This document shows, piece by piece, positions 1 through 9,437 of a stretch of 48,359 nucleotides of DNA. The stretch spans positions 1-48,359 of the forward strand of contig JAHFFN010000007.1 in the NCBI GenBank assembly GCA_023247915.1. The letters run 5' to 3'. How positions within the stretch are numbered: the first letter of the stretch is position 1; the number at the start of each line of letters is the position of its first letter. Source of the DNA: Candidatus Omnitrophota bacterium. GTDB lineage: Bacteria; Omnitrophota; Gorgyraeia; 2-02-FULL-51-18. The notes under the pieces were generated by a model. The model saw only the letters and a list, made by a program, of their open reading frames with translations, made no database searches and had not been told where the DNA came from. A program made the translations under genes and the position numbers.

Positions 1-699
1 CACGCGGACTTTATTTTTTTATCGACGAGTCGCATTTATCCGATTGACAGTTTGGAGGCATTGCCGTATCGCGAGACCAAGACGCGCTTTGAATGGAAGA
101 CGCGTGGAATCGCCGAGACATTTCCTTTGGAAGGGCATCGCTCCTTTTATGGCGCGACAAAACTGTGCTCGGAGCTTTTGACGGCGGAATACCGCCAATT
201 TTCCGGGATTCGCACGCTGATCAACCGCTGTGGCGTGGTGGCCGGTCCTTGGCAAATGGGAAAAGTGGATCAAGGGGTGGCCGCGTTGTGGGTGGCTCGG
301 CATTTTTGGAAAAAGCCTTTGAGCTATATTGGTTACGGCGGGCAAGGCAAGCAGGTGCGGGACTTGCTGCATATTTCGGATCTGTGCGAGTTGATTGATT
401 TGCAATTGGCGAATATGGCTAAGCTCAATGGGCAAACATTCAATGTGGGCGGCGGGCGGGGAGTCAGCCTGTCTCTTTTAGAGCTCACAGAGTTGTGTCA
501 AAAAATTACCGGCAACAAGATTAAAATTTCTAAGACGCGTCAAAATCGTCCGGCGGATCTGAGAATTTATCTGACGGACAACACCAAGGTGACGGCCAAA
601 ACAGGGTGGAAGCCGCGGCGAAACGCGGAAACCATTGTGGAAGATATTCATTGGTGGATTTGTGAAAATCACCGGGTGCTTGAGGGTATTTTGAAATGA
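1..699 (+). CDS. NAD-dependent epimerase, CDP-tyvelose/paratose 2-epimerase-like (5' truncated)
   Basis: The frame is open from base 1, so the gene starts upstream of the window; the TTG at 52 is only an internal codon. The visible 232 residues are the C-terminal two thirds of an extended short-chain dehydrogenase. They begin in the conserved serine strand (STSRIYP) and carry the catalytic pair YGATK (Tyr50 and Lys54 of the visible part). The stretch [14 protein letters not shown] and the later [10 protein letters not shown] and NVGGG blocks are typical of CDP-paratose 2-epimerase (RfbE) relatives. The expected reaction is epimerisation of a nucleotide-activated deoxysugar using bound NAD; the true substrate cannot be read from sequence. 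The stop overlaps the start of the next gene (ATGA), and that gene is a paralogue. Family call is firm, substrate is not. Confidence 0.85.
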   Translation, partial: HADFIFLSTSRIYPIDSLEALPYRETKTRFEWKTRGIAETFPLEGHRSFYGATKLCSELLTAEYRQFSGIRTLINRCGVVAGPWQMGKVDQGVAALWVARHFWKKPLSYIGYGGQGKQVRDLLHISDLCELIDLQLANMAKLNGQTFNVGGGRGVSLSLLELTELCQKITGNKIKISKTRQNRPADLRIYLTDNTKVTAKTGWKPRRNAETIVEDIHWWICENHRVLEGILK

Positions 700-1772
700 A
701 ACTATTGATTGTGACCGGTTCCGCGGGTCTGGTGGGCAGTGAAGCGGTGGAGTTTTTAGCACCCAAGTTTGACCGTGTCATCGGCATCGACAATGATTTC
801 CGTAAAACATTTTTCGGGGAAGACGCGTCGACCGCGTGGAATCAAAAACGACTCGAAAAAATCCCCAACTACTCCCATGTTTCATGCGACATTCGTGATG
901 TTGCGGCGCTTGAAAAGATTTTTAAGGAATCAGGCGCTTCGATTTCTCTGGTGATCCACACGGCGGCTCAGCCGAGTCATGATTGGGCCGCGAAGGATCC
1001 TTTGATGGATTTTGGCGTCAATGCCAACGGTACCTTGAATTTGCTGGAACTCACCCGTCGTCACGCGCCGAACGCGACTTTTATTTTCACGTCCACTAAT
1101 AAAGTGTACGGAGATACACCCAATTCTCTGCCGCTGATTGAAAAAGAATCCCGTTGGGAAATCGACGAGAAGCATCCGTATTTTAAAAAGGGGATCGATG
1201 AGCTGATGACAATCGATCGTTCCAAGCATTCTCTTTTTGGCGCGTCCAAAGTGGCTGCGGACATTTTGGTGCAAGAGTATGGCCGGTATTTTGGAATGAA
1301 GACAGGGACATTTCGCTGTGGATGCATCACAGGTCCCCGGCACTCCGGCACGATGCTGCACGGTTTTTTATCGTATCTGATGAAATGCGCGATCACCGGG
1401 GATCAGTACACCATTTTTGGATATAAAGGCAAACAGGTGCGGGACAATATTCATAGCGCCGACCTCGTGAACATGTTTTGGGAATTTTATCAAAAGCCGC
1501 GCGCCGGCGAAGTTTATAACGCGGGCGGCGCTCGCTTTTCCAATTGCTCTATGCTCGAAGCCATCAAGATCTGCGAAGAGATTACCGGCAAACGCATGAA
1601 CACGGCGTACACCGACAACGCCCGCTCCGGAGATCATATCTGGTGGATTAGCGATATTTCTAAATTTCAATCCCATTATCCCGGCTGGACGCTTCGGCAC
1701 AGCCATCGGGACATTCTTCAGCAAATTCACGCGGCGCTGCTCGAGCGGCCGGAAGCTTTGAAGCTTCACTAA
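696..1772 (+). CDS. NAD-dependent epimerase, second CDP-tyvelose/paratose 2-epimerase-like SDR
   Basis: A complete extended SDR of 358 residues. The Rossmann motif TGSAGLVG sits at residues 7-14, the serine strand reads [13 protein letters not shown], and the C-terminal half has [10 protein letters not shown] and YNAGG as in RfbE-type epimerases. The position of the catalytic tyrosine reads Phe181 (FGASK, with Lys185 kept), unlike the neighbour upstream, which has Tyr. It overlaps that neighbour by 4 bases (ATGA) and is followed one base later by a GT2 gene, so the three are probably one translationally coupled unit. The two epimerases may form a hetero-oligomer or act in sequence on one sugar nucleotide (inference). 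Confidence 0.88.
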   Translation: MKLLIVTGSAGLVGSEAVEFLAPKFDRVIGIDNDFRKTFFGEDASTAWNQKRLEKIPNYSHVSCDIRDVAALEKIFKESGASISLVIHTAAQPSHDWAAKDPLMDFGVNANGTLNLLELTRRHAPNATFIFTSTNKVYGDTPNSLPLIEKESRWEIDEKHPYFKKGIDELMTIDRSKHSLFGASKVAADILVQEYGRYFGMKTGTFRCGCITGPRHSGTMLHGFLSYLMKCAITGDQYTIFGYKGKQVRDNIHSADLVNMFWEFYQKPRAGEVYNAGGARFSNCSMLEAIKICEEITGKRMNTAYTDNARSGDHIWWISDISKFQSHYPGWTLRHSHRDILQQIHAALLERPEALKLH

Positions 1773-1773
1773 G

Positions 1774-2529
1774 ATGAAACTCAGCGTTCTTATTCCCGCG
1801 CACAATGAAGAGGCCTGCTTAGCTTCCACCGTGCGTGAAATTCACGCCAAGTTGATCGATGAAAAAATTGATCATGAAATTTTGGTGGTCAATGATCATT
1901 CGGTCGATAAAACCCAGGAAGTTTTGAATGAGCTCAAGCGAAGCATCCCGACTTTTGTGTCGGTGACCAATGAAGGCCCGGGCGGCTACGGTTACGCGGT
2001 GCGCTGGGGGTTGGAGCGCTTTACCGGGGATTGCGTGGCCATCATGATGGCGGATCGTTCGGATTCTCCGGAAGATTTGATCCGATTTTACCGGACGATC
2101 ACCGAAGGGTATGACTGCGTATTTGGAAGCCGGTTTATCAAAGGAGCGCATGTCACGGATTATCCACCGATCAAGTTAACTTTGAATCGCATGGCCAATA
2201 CGTTGACGCGTGTGGTCTTTGGCATTCCTTACAATGATTTTACCAATGCCTTTAAAATGTATCGCAAATCCACGATTCGGGGACTGCAACCCTTTTTATC
2301 CGCCCATTTCAATCTGACGCTGGAATTGCCTTTAAAAGCGGTGGTGCGGGGTTATTCCTATAAAATTCTTCCCAATGACTGGACTCATCGCAAGCAGGGG
2401 GTCTCGAAGCTAAAAATCAAGGAAATGGGGAGTCGCTATTTTTTCATTTTTCTCTATTGCTTGATTGAGAAATATCTTTCCAAGGGCGATTATCACAAAG
2501 ACCCCAAGAAGCCAATCCACAAAGCCTAA
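1774..2529 (+). CDS. Glycosyltransferase family 2, polyprenyl-phosphate sugar synthase type
   Basis: 251 residues with a GT-A fold signature from the first strand (SVLIPAHNEE, about residues 4-13), a second acidic strand (EILVVNDHSVDKT) and a metal-site loop reading MMADRSDSPED. The region VFGSRF followed by the NDFTNAFKMYR block is typical of dolichyl/undecaprenyl-phosphate monosaccharide synthases. No membrane helices of the GtrB type follow, so it is a soluble or peripheral enzyme. Its probable role is to move a sugar from a nucleotide to a polyprenyl phosphate for the GT-C enzymes of the locus. The ATG lies one base after the stop of the upstream epimerase. Confidence 0.88.
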   Translation: MKLSVLIPAHNEEACLASTVREIHAKLIDEKIDHEILVVNDHSVDKTQEVLNELKRSIPTFVSVTNEGPGGYGYAVRWGLERFTGDCVAIMMADRSDSPEDLIRFYRTITEGYDCVFGSRFIKGAHVTDYPPIKLTLNRMANTLTRVVFGIPYNDFTNAFKMYRKSTIRGLQPFLSAHFNLTLELPLKAVVRGYSYKILPNDWTHRKQGVSKLKIKEMGSRYFFIFLYCLIEKYLSKGDYHKDPKKPIHKA

Positions 2530-2537
2530 GGAAATGA

Positions 2538-2566
2538 TTGCGGAGGGTTTTTATTTGGATTACACT
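2538..2566 (+). promoter_or_regulatory. Candidate sigma70-like promoter for the radical SAM gene
   Basis: TTGCGG (2538-2543), a 17-base spacer and TACACT (2561-2566). The -10 hexamer ends 8 bases before the ATG at 2575 and there is no Shine-Dalgarno sequence in between, so a transcript from here would be leaderless or nearly so. Seen in sequence; activity is inferred. Confidence 0.45.
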
Positions 2567-2574
2567 GAAATCAG

Positions 2575-4122
2575 ATGATTACCCTGATTAACCACCAAGG
2601 ACTGAAAGTCATGAAGGGACTGCAGTTACAGTCACCTTCGCCTCCAATTGGTCTAGCCTATATTGGTGCCTATCTTAAGCAAAACGGCCTGGATTATACC
2701 GCCATTGATGCCTGCGGTTTGGCCATGGACAATATCCGGCCTTATCGCGCCAGCAAAAATATTTTTATCCAAGGGCTCACGACTGAAGAGGTTGTCGCTC
2801 GCATCCCCAAAGATACCCGTATCATTGGGTTTACCTGCCTTTTTAGCCACTGTTGGCCGCTGGTGGTCGATATGGCCAAGGCTATTCGCAAGGCATTTCC
2901 CGATGTTTTGATGATCACCGGCGGAGAGCATCCGACCGCGGCGCCGGATCAGGTGTTTCGATCGGGCTTCTTTGATCTTATTGTTCAGGGTGAGGGCGAG
3001 GAGACTTTGCTAGAGCTTGTCCGATCTGTTTCGGCGGGCAAGGATTGGCATGAGATTCACGGAATTGCTTTTATGGAAAATGGCGCGCTCAAATCGACGA
3101 CGGCTCGAAAACGCACCACGGATATTGACCGCTTTCCGCATCCGGATTGGGACAGCTGGTGCATCAAAGAATACATCAATCACGAGCAAGTCACCGGGAT
3201 CAATCTTGGCCGCATGATGCCGATTTTGGGAAGTCGCGGTTGTCCTTATGCCTGCAAATTTTGTTCCAACGAATACATGTGGACGCGGCGTTATATCATG
3301 CGGGATCCTAAAGGGCTCACGGATGAAATGGAACTCATGAAAGCCAAATACGATGTTAATGGCTTCACCTTTATGGACTCCACCTTTGTCGTGAACCGCA
3401 ACAAAACGCTGACATTTGCCAACGAATTGATCGCTCGCAAGTTGGATGTGACCTATCAACTTCCGGCGGGCACGCGTTGTGAAGCGTTTGATAATGAATT
3501 GGCCGGCGCTTTGGCCGAATCCGGACTGCGCAATTTCGCTTTCGCGCCGGAGTCCGCCTCCACCGAGATTTTGCAAGCGATACGCAAGCAAGTGGAGATC
3601 AAGAAGCTTATCGAGTCCATTCGTGTGGTGTTGAGAACGCAGATGACTGTCGGTTGTTTTTTTGTGATCGGCTTCCCCGAAGACACGAAAAAAAGTATGA
3701 AAGCGAATGTGAAGCTAATCCGCCGCTTAGCTCTTCAAGGCGTCCATGACGTGACGGTTTCAAAATTTACGCCGTACCCGGGCTCGGATTATTTTATAGA
3801 ACTGCGGAATAAAGGCGTTTTTTCAGACGATTTGACCGAGCTTGAGAGCGTGATTAACTTTTATTCCGACGAAAACAAATCTTATTCAAACGCCCTGAGC
3901 TCCAAAGAGCTTCATCATTGGATGCTGTGGATGTATCTCAATTTTTATGTGCTGTCTTTCCTGCGCCGACCCTACCGGGTTTTTGGTAATTTCGTGAAGT
4001 TCTTTAAAGACGGGGTGGAGAGCACCCGCTACATGAGGCTTTTCGCCGAGCTCTTCGTTCGCCGCAAGTACTGGCGAGCCACCGTGGAAGTCGCCCCGGA
4101 TAAAACCGCTAAAGCCGCATAA
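2575..4122 (+). CDS. B12-binding-domain radical SAM protein
   Basis: 515 residues. The N-terminal part (about 1-150) resembles the cobalamin-binding Rossmann domain of this family, with the GEGE(E)TL motif near residue 135-145. The radical SAM core carries the 4Fe-4S cluster motif C223-x3-C227-x2-C230 (SRGCPYACKFCS). The later blocks FAPES and GFPED are also usual for B12-type radical SAM enzymes such as BchE and the lipid or sugar C-methylases and oxidases. It probably methylates or rearranges an unactivated carbon of a lipid carrier or glycan. The substrate is unknown. It lies between a GT2 and a YfhO-like gene, and the next gene starts immediately after its stop. Confidence 0.88.
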   Translation: MITLINHQGLKVMKGLQLQSPSPPIGLAYIGAYLKQNGLDYTAIDACGLAMDNIRPYRASKNIFIQGLTTEEVVARIPKDTRIIGFTCLFSHCWPLVVDMAKAIRKAFPDVLMITGGEHPTAAPDQVFRSGFFDLIVQGEGEETLLELVRSVSAGKDWHEIHGIAFMENGALKSTTARKRTTDIDRFPHPDWDSWCIKEYINHEQVTGINLGRMMPILGSRGCPYACKFCSNEYMWTRRYIMRDPKGLTDEMELMKAKYDVNGFTFMDSTFVVNRNKTLTFANELIARKLDVTYQLPAGTRCEAFDNELAGALAESGLRNFAFAPESASTEILQAIRKQVEIKKLIESIRVVLRTQMTVGCFFVIGFPEDTKKSMKANVKLIRRLALQGVHDVTVSKFTPYPGSDYFIELRNKGVFSDDLTELESVINFYSDENKSYSNALSSKELHHWMLWMYLNFYVLSFLRRPYRVFGNFVKFFKDGVESTRYMRLFAELFVRRKYWRATVEVAPDKTAKAA

Positions 4123-6567
4123 ATGAGAACAAAGCTGGCCGATCATGGCAGGGCTTGGGTTCTATTTTTCCTGGTCAGTCTTTTTTTGTGCCGAGGCTTT
4201 TTTAAAGGCCTGATTCTGATCGACTTAAATAGCGATGAAATGAAGTTATTTTTAAGCGCGATGTGCAATGTGCATGAATGGGCTTTGCGGGGAAGTCTCT
4301 TGCCGCTCTGGAATCCGCTGACCTTGTGCGGGCACCCTTTAGGCGTTCACGCCGTCAGCACCTACAACATTCTCAATCTAGCCTCGCTGGTGATGGATCC
4401 GGCCACTGTTTATTCCGTGATGAAATTCATCAGCTTCTTTTTCAACGCTGTTTTCTTTTATCATTTTTTGCGAGGCAAGAAAATCAGCGCGTGGCCGGCG
4501 ATGGTGGCCGCACTTCTTTGGATCGTGATCCCGCAAGACCAGGACGCCGGGTTTTTCTTATTGCCCCTGATTTTTTTGCTGGCGGATCGCTACACGGAAC
4601 AACCGAAGCAGATTTTTTTCGTGGCGTTGACGATCGCCATGGTATTTTTTGATCTGAATACCAATCCGCAGTACGTGATTTACACGCATCTATTTTTAGT
4701 CGCTTATCTTTTGTGGAAAACGCGGGGAGCCGCGTCTGGTTTTCGCCGCATGGCGACGGTGCTTTTGCCGGTGCTGGTGGCGGGCGGACTCACTTCTTTT
4801 TATTGGTTTCGTGCTTTTGAGCTTTTACAGCTATCTTCTCGTTCCGACCGGAGCGAGGTGATGGTGCTATTGCCGACGCATTACTTTCTTTACCTATTCC
4901 CGAAATTATTTGAGATTTATGGAAAGCCCGATTTGGGCTATGTCATCCCTAGAATTTTACAGGGAATTTTTTCATGGTCGTCTTGGACACAACGAGTCAG
5001 CGTTTTTATCGCGCCGGCGTACGTGGGAATCTCATCGATCCTGGCTTTTTTGTTCTATTTATTTTTGCCGAAAAAAAACAAACAAGAAAGCGGCGATTTC
5101 CGGTTTTTTTTCTCGGCAACCGTCGGAATCCTTGTTTATTTAACGCTCAATCCCTTTCTTTATCTTCTGGTGGTGCGGCATTTGCCTATTTTTCAGGGGA
5201 TGACGGGGGTGGTGCGCTTGTTTCTCTATGTGCAGTTTTCGATGCTGGTGGTCATGGCTTTTTCGCTTGAGCAATGGTTGAAGCGGGAAGAAGCGGGTCG
5301 ACGGCTTTTAGGAAATCTCGCCAAAGGGATTGGCGGGGTGGTGTTTTTGTGTTTATCGGGCTTGTGGCTTGTCAAAGGATTGATCACGTTGAATCACGAG
5401 CGCTTTTCAAATTTAATTGTTTCTAATCTGTCTGCCAAGAATAATCCGTCAATCTTTATTGGAGATTTTCAAACGTTTAGCCGTCAACGCGTGGCGGAAT
5501 TTTTTTATTTTTTCGATCAGTGGGCGTCTTTACTGAACCCCAATATTCTTTTGCCCGTCGTTTTCATCGCGGCTTTTTTAGCGATTCTGTGGTTTTACGG
5601 ATCCAAGCGTCTTTCGCGTAGCGTTTTTCAAGCGGCGTTTATTTTATTGGCAGTACTGGATCTTGGGCTAGTGGTCGGTTTTTCGAGGCCGGCCTGGTCT
5701 CGCGAGGCGGTATTTAATGGTGCCGAGCCCGCGCGCTTCTTTCAACAAGACAAAAGTCTTTTTCGTATCTTGATGGTGGAAGATTCCAAGACGCCGTATC
5801 ACAAAATGTTTTTAGTTTCCGAAGAGAATATGAATTATCATTTGGCGACGCCGGACGGCTATGAGTATTTTTACTACAAGCCTTATCTGCGTTTTTACGA
5901 ATGGCTGACGCTTCGCTCGGAAGGGGCGGTCGGCGCCTATGTGCATCCTTTGCATCACTTTCAACCGGATCTGGCGGATTTTTTAAATTGTAAATATTTT
6001 CTGACCTCCTCTTTTAACACCAGCTTAGACGGCCAGGCCGGTTATAAAAAAGTTTGGGAGAACCCGGATTACAAAGTGTACGAGAATGAGAATGTGTTGC
6101 CGCGCGCTTTCGTGGTTTATGACGCTATTTCTTTTCCGACGGAAAGGCAGATCGGGGCTTATATTCAAGCCCATCCGGCGCGCTTAAAAAGCGAAGTTGT
6201 TTTGATGGGATCGGAGACATCCGCTGGTGATCAGACCCCGTCTCTTCCGCGATCGGAGGCGACGATAGAAAAATACACGCCTGAGGAAGTGACTTTGAGC
6301 GCCCAACTGGATCATGACGGGTATCTGGTGATGACGGAAAACAATTATCCGGGGTGGAATGCGGAGGTCGACGGAAAGAAAACACCGATCTTAAAGGCGG
6401 ATTATACCTTTCGGGCACTGCGTCTTAGCGCCGGAAAACATGCGATCCGTTTATGGTTCGATCCGGTGTCACTCAAAGTCGGTTTATGGGCATCGCTGGC
6501 AACGCTTGTTTTTGGCATTATAGCTCTATATAATTGGCGGTTGATCCACACATCGGGGAAATCATGA
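4123..6567 (+). CDS. YfhO-like polytopic membrane protein (GT-C superfamily)
   Basis: 814 residues with about a dozen hydrophobic segments in the first two thirds and a long extracytoplasmic-type C-terminal part ending in one more membrane segment. The early loop PLWNPLTLCGHPL and the C-terminal block NYPGWNAEVDGKK are hallmarks of the YfhO family. Family members are GT-C-like and some are linked to glycosylation of wall or lipid-linked polymers; the donor is presumably a polyprenyl-phosphate sugar. The ATG follows directly after the stop of the radical SAM gene and the end overlaps the next start (ATGA). A second YfhO-like gene lies at 42879. Confidence 0.85.
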   Translation: MRTKLADHGRAWVLFFLVSLFLCRGFFKGLILIDLNSDEMKLFLSAMCNVHEWALRGSLLPLWNPLTLCGHPLGVHAVSTYNILNLASLVMDPATVYSVMKFISFFFNAVFFYHFLRGKKISAWPAMVAALLWIVIPQDQDAGFFLLPLIFLLADRYTEQPKQIFFVALTIAMVFFDLNTNPQYVIYTHLFLVAYLLWKTRGAASGFRRMATVLLPVLVAGGLTSFYWFRAFELLQLSSRSDRSEVMVLLPTHYFLYLFPKLFEIYGKPDLGYVIPRILQGIFSWSSWTQRVSVFIAPAYVGISSILAFLFYLFLPKKNKQESGDFRFFFSATVGILVYLTLNPFLYLLVVRHLPIFQGMTGVVRLFLYVQFSMLVVMAFSLEQWLKREEAGRRLLGNLAKGIGGVVFLCLSGLWLVKGLITLNHERFSNLIVSNLSAKNNPSIFIGDFQTFSRQRVAEFFYFFDQWASLLNPNILLPVVFIAAFLAILWFYGSKRLSRSVFQAAFILLAVLDLGLVVGFSRPAWSREAVFNGAEPARFFQQDKSLFRILMVEDSKTPYHKMFLVSEENMNYHLATPDGYEYFYYKPYLRFYEWLTLRSEGAVGAYVHPLHHFQPDLADFLNCKYFLTSSFNTSLDGQAGYKKVWENPDYKVYENENVLPRAFVVYDAISFPTERQIGAYIQAHPARLKSEVVLMGSETSAGDQTPSLPRSEATIEKYTPEEVTLSAQLDHDGYLVMTENNYPGWNAEVDGKKTPILKADYTFRALRLSAGKHAIRLWFDPVSLKVGLWASLATLVFGIIALYNWRLIHTSGKS

Positions 6568-8450
6568 ACAAACAGAATGAACGCACACCGTCTATAGGCG
6601 TCGGGACGCTCAAGGTCTCCGCACGCGCCAAGGAACTCGTCCTGGCGACGCTCAATCACAATCGCTTGTCCTACGGCCCGATGTGCCAGGAGTTTGAGTC
6701 CAAATTCGCACGCTTACACAATTGCCGTTTTGGGGTGTTGAGTAACAGCGGAACCAGCGCGCTTCAGGTGGCGCTTCAGGCGATGAAAGAATTGCACGGG
6801 TGGCAGGATGGGGATGAGGTGATTATCCCGGCGGTCACATTTGTCGCAACGGCGAATATTATTTTGCATAATCGCATGATCCCGGTTCCCGTGGACATTG
6901 AAAAAAACTATTATGAATTAGACCCCGCTTTGATCGAAGCCAAGATCACCTCCAGAACCCGCGCGATTATTCCCGTGCATTTATTCGGGCAAGCGGCGGA
7001 CATGCTTCCCATTAAGGAAATCGCCGACCGTCACGGCCTAAAAATTATTGAAGATTCTTGTGAATCCATGTTTGCCTCGTATCGCAATCAACGCGTGGGG
7101 AGTCTGGGAGATATCGCGTGTTTCTCTATGTATGTGGCGCATATCTTGGTGGCGGGGATCGGCGGAGTGAACACGACTAACAACCCTGAGTACGCGGTGC
7201 GCCTACGTTCCTTGGTGAATCACGGCCGGGATTCGATTTATCTAAACATTGATGATGATGACAATGTTTCGGACGAAGATCTGAGAATGATTATCGCGAG
7301 GCGTTTCCAATTTATCAGCGTCGGCCATAATTTCCGTGTCACGGAAATGGAAGCGGCGCTTGGCCTGGCTCAGCTGGAAGATTGGGAGCCGATGATTGCC
7401 GCCAGACGATCCAACGCGAAACTGCTGACCGACAAGCTCAAGTCGCTGGAAGCGCATTTTCAACTGCCAAGCATTCGGCCGGGCAGTGAGCATTCCTTTA
7501 TGATGTACCCGATAGTACTGCGCAAGGAGTCCAAAGTAGAGCTGGTCAACTTCCTGGAACAGCGTGGCGTCGAGACTCGGGACATGCTGCCCATGACTAA
7601 TCAGCCGGTTTATCATCGCTTGCTCAAGTGGCGCGAAGACGATTATCCGGTGGCCAAGCATGTCAATCAAAACGGTTTTTATATCGGATGCCATCAAGAT
7701 CTCACCCGGGTGGATCTGGAGTACATGGCGCAATTATTTGAGCAATACTTCAAAAAGCAGGCTCCCGCCAAACAAGGGGCGTGCCTGGTGGTGGATTTGG
7801 TGGACAATGATTCTTTGGAGTCCATCAAAGAAATTCCCCGCGAATTTTTTTCACGCGTGATCATCGTCGATCAACAGAACTCAGAAAAAACAAAAACCGC
7901 GTTGAGTGGGTTGGGGATGGAAGTGTTGGAAGGTTTTAAGAACCCGCTCCAGGCGGTTATTTCCGGCCGGTTGGATGTCAAAGAAGAATCCGTGGTCTTT
8001 TTCCCCGCTGATGGTCGCTACGATGTGGCGGATATCGCTGAATCCGTGCTCATGATGCAACGCGGAAACGACATGGTGGTGGCATCGCGTTTCTTTTTGA
8101 ACGGCGGTCGTCGAGGCCAGTATCGCGGTTCGATTTATCGCAGTATCGGAAACCGGGTGTTCACACTGATCGCCAATCTTTTATTTTATGGAAATATGAC
8201 AGATTCTCTTTCCGGTTTTAGAGCCATGAAGCGGGACAAGCTGAAAGATATTTCGGCATCAGGGGACGGCTATCAATTTATTTACGGCATGTCGCTTGAA
8301 GCGCTGCGTCAAAAATGGAAAATTGCGGAAATCCCTGTCATGGAAACCGTGAAGGAAAATTCCGTGAAGCGCGGGCGGATTTTGGTTAGCGTGCCGCAAC
8401 TCGTCTGGACTCTGATCGCATCCTGCTTTAAAAAAAGAAAAAGTGAGTAA
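6564..8450 (+). CDS. DegT/DnrJ/EryC1-like PLP protein fused to a GT2-like domain; PLP lysine replaced by histidine
   Basis: The ATG at 6564 overlaps the upstream stop (ATGA), giving 628 residues; a TTG 30 bases earlier is less likely. Residues about 1-390 form a DegT/DnrJ/EryC1/StrS aminotransferase fold (SNSGTSALQVAL, PAVTFVATAN, EDSCES). The segment that normally holds the lysine of the internal aldimine reads CFSMYVAHILVAGIGG, placing His193 at that site. Histidine there is known in the 3-dehydratases ColD and RfbH/E1; the RfbH iron-sulphur cysteine motif is not seen here. Residues about 400-628 resemble a degenerate GT-A/GT2 domain (VVASRF, SLSGFRAM) related to the GT2 at 9434. Likely a deoxysugar enzyme or a non-transaminating relative joined to a transferase-like module; function unproved. 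Confidence 0.85.
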   Translation: MNKQNERTPSIGVGTLKVSARAKELVLATLNHNRLSYGPMCQEFESKFARLHNCRFGVLSNSGTSALQVALQAMKELHGWQDGDEVIIPAVTFVATANIILHNRMIPVPVDIEKNYYELDPALIEAKITSRTRAIIPVHLFGQAADMLPIKEIADRHGLKIIEDSCESMFASYRNQRVGSLGDIACFSMYVAHILVAGIGGVNTTNNPEYAVRLRSLVNHGRDSIYLNIDDDDNVSDEDLRMIIARRFQFISVGHNFRVTEMEAALGLAQLEDWEPMIAARRSNAKLLTDKLKSLEAHFQLPSIRPGSEHSFMMYPIVLRKESKVELVNFLEQRGVETRDMLPMTNQPVYHRLLKWREDDYPVAKHVNQNGFYIGCHQDLTRVDLEYMAQLFEQYFKKQAPAKQGACLVVDLVDNDSLESIKEIPREFFSRVIIVDQQNSEKTKTALSGLGMEVLEGFKNPLQAVISGRLDVKEESVVFFPADGRYDVADIAESVLMMQRGNDMVVASRFFLNGGRRGQYRGSIYRSIGNRVFTLIANLLFYGNMTDSLSGFRAMKRDKLKDISASGDGYQFIYGMSLEALRQKWKIAEIPVMETVKENSVKRGRILVSVPQLVWTLIASCFKKRKSE

Positions 8451-8459
8451 TTTTTAAAA

Positions 8460-9437
8460 ATGAGCTCTTTTTGGTCGGATAAAAAGGTATTGGTGACCGG
8501 CGCGACCGGATTTATCGGTTCGCATCTGGTGGAAACATTAGCGGAAAAAAAAGCGGTTATCCGGGCAGTGGGGCGGAATTGCGCCTCGCTCAAAAAACTT
8601 CCTACGCTGGCCGGGGCTAGCCTGGAGATTGTCGAAGGCGATTTAAAATCAGCCGGTTTTGCGGACAAAGTCTGCAAGGATGTGGACGTGGTGATCAATC
8701 TGGCCGCAGAGGTGGCCGGAGTTGGTTTTAATTCCACGCATCCGGCGACAATGTTTATGAATAATTTGGCGGTCGCGCTTCCGGTTTTAGACGCGGCGGT
8801 ACGCGCCAAGGTGGAGCGTTTTCTGTGCGTCAGCTCCGCGTGCGTGTATGCGCGCTTTGCCTCCGTGCCTACGAAGGAAGAAGAAGGCTTTTTAGACGAT
8901 CCGGATCCCTCCAATTTTGGCTATGGCTGGGCCAAGCGCGTGCTTGAGATTCAAGCCCGCTGTTACGCGCAAGAATTTCCGATTAAAATCGGCATCGCGC
9001 GTCCCTATAATTCGTATGGCCCCAGAGATAATTTTGCCGTGGAAACCAGTCATGTGATTCCCGCGTTGATTCGCCGCTTGGTCGAAGGCGAAGACCCGAT
9101 GGTGGTGTGGGGCGATGGCTCTCAAAGCCGTTCCTTTATTTATGTCACGGATTTTGTCGATGGGCTTTTGGCGGTCGCGGAACATTCGACGGATTGTGAT
9201 CCAATCAATATCGGAAGCGACGAAGAGATCACTATCCGGGATCTGGTTCATTTGCTGGCGGAGATGACTCAATCCAAATCCAAAATCGTATTTGATACAT
9301 CGCGTCCAACCGGACAGCCCCGGCGCAACGGAGATTTCGTTAAAGCCTTTGAAAAAACAAAATTTAAAGCCAAGACGCCTCTCAAAGAAGGTTTGAAGCG
9401 TACCGTGGAATGGTATTTAAAAAATAGAAGCCGATGA
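8460..9437 (+). CDS. NAD-dependent epimerase/dehydratase (GDP-fucose synthase / GalE-like)
   Basis: 325-residue extended SDR. The cofactor motif TGATGFIG is near residues 13-20 and the catalytic pair is YGWAK. The ARPYNSYGPRD and SRSFIYVTDFVDGL blocks are general features of GalE and GDP-fucose synthase-like enzymes. It probably epimerises or reduces a nucleotide sugar made by the neighbouring genes. The start follows the previous stop by 9 bases, with no strong ribosome site, and its stop overlaps the following ATG (ATGA). Substrate not determinable. Confidence 0.87.
   Translation: MSSFWSDKKVLVTGATGFIGSHLVETLAEKKAVIRAVGRNCASLKKLPTLAGASLEIVEGDLKSAGFADKVCKDVDVVINLAAEVAGVGFNSTHPATMFMNNLAVALPVLDAAVRAKVERFLCVSSACVYARFASVPTKEEEGFLDDPDPSNFGYGWAKRVLEIQARCYAQEFPIKIGIARPYNSYGPRDNFAVETSHVIPALIRRLVEGEDPMVVWGDGSQSRSFIYVTDFVDGLLAVAEHSTDCDPINIGSDEEITIRDLVHLLAEMTQSKSKIVFDTSRPTGQPRRNGDFVKAFEKTKFKAKTPLKEGLKRTVEWYLKNRSR

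Noticed and set aside
6564..8450. Assigning the DegT-like fusion as RfbH (CDP-4-keto-6-deoxyglucose 3-dehydratase)
   Set aside because: The histidine substitution and the tyvelose-type neighbours fit, but the cysteine motif for the 2Fe-2S cluster of RfbH is not present.
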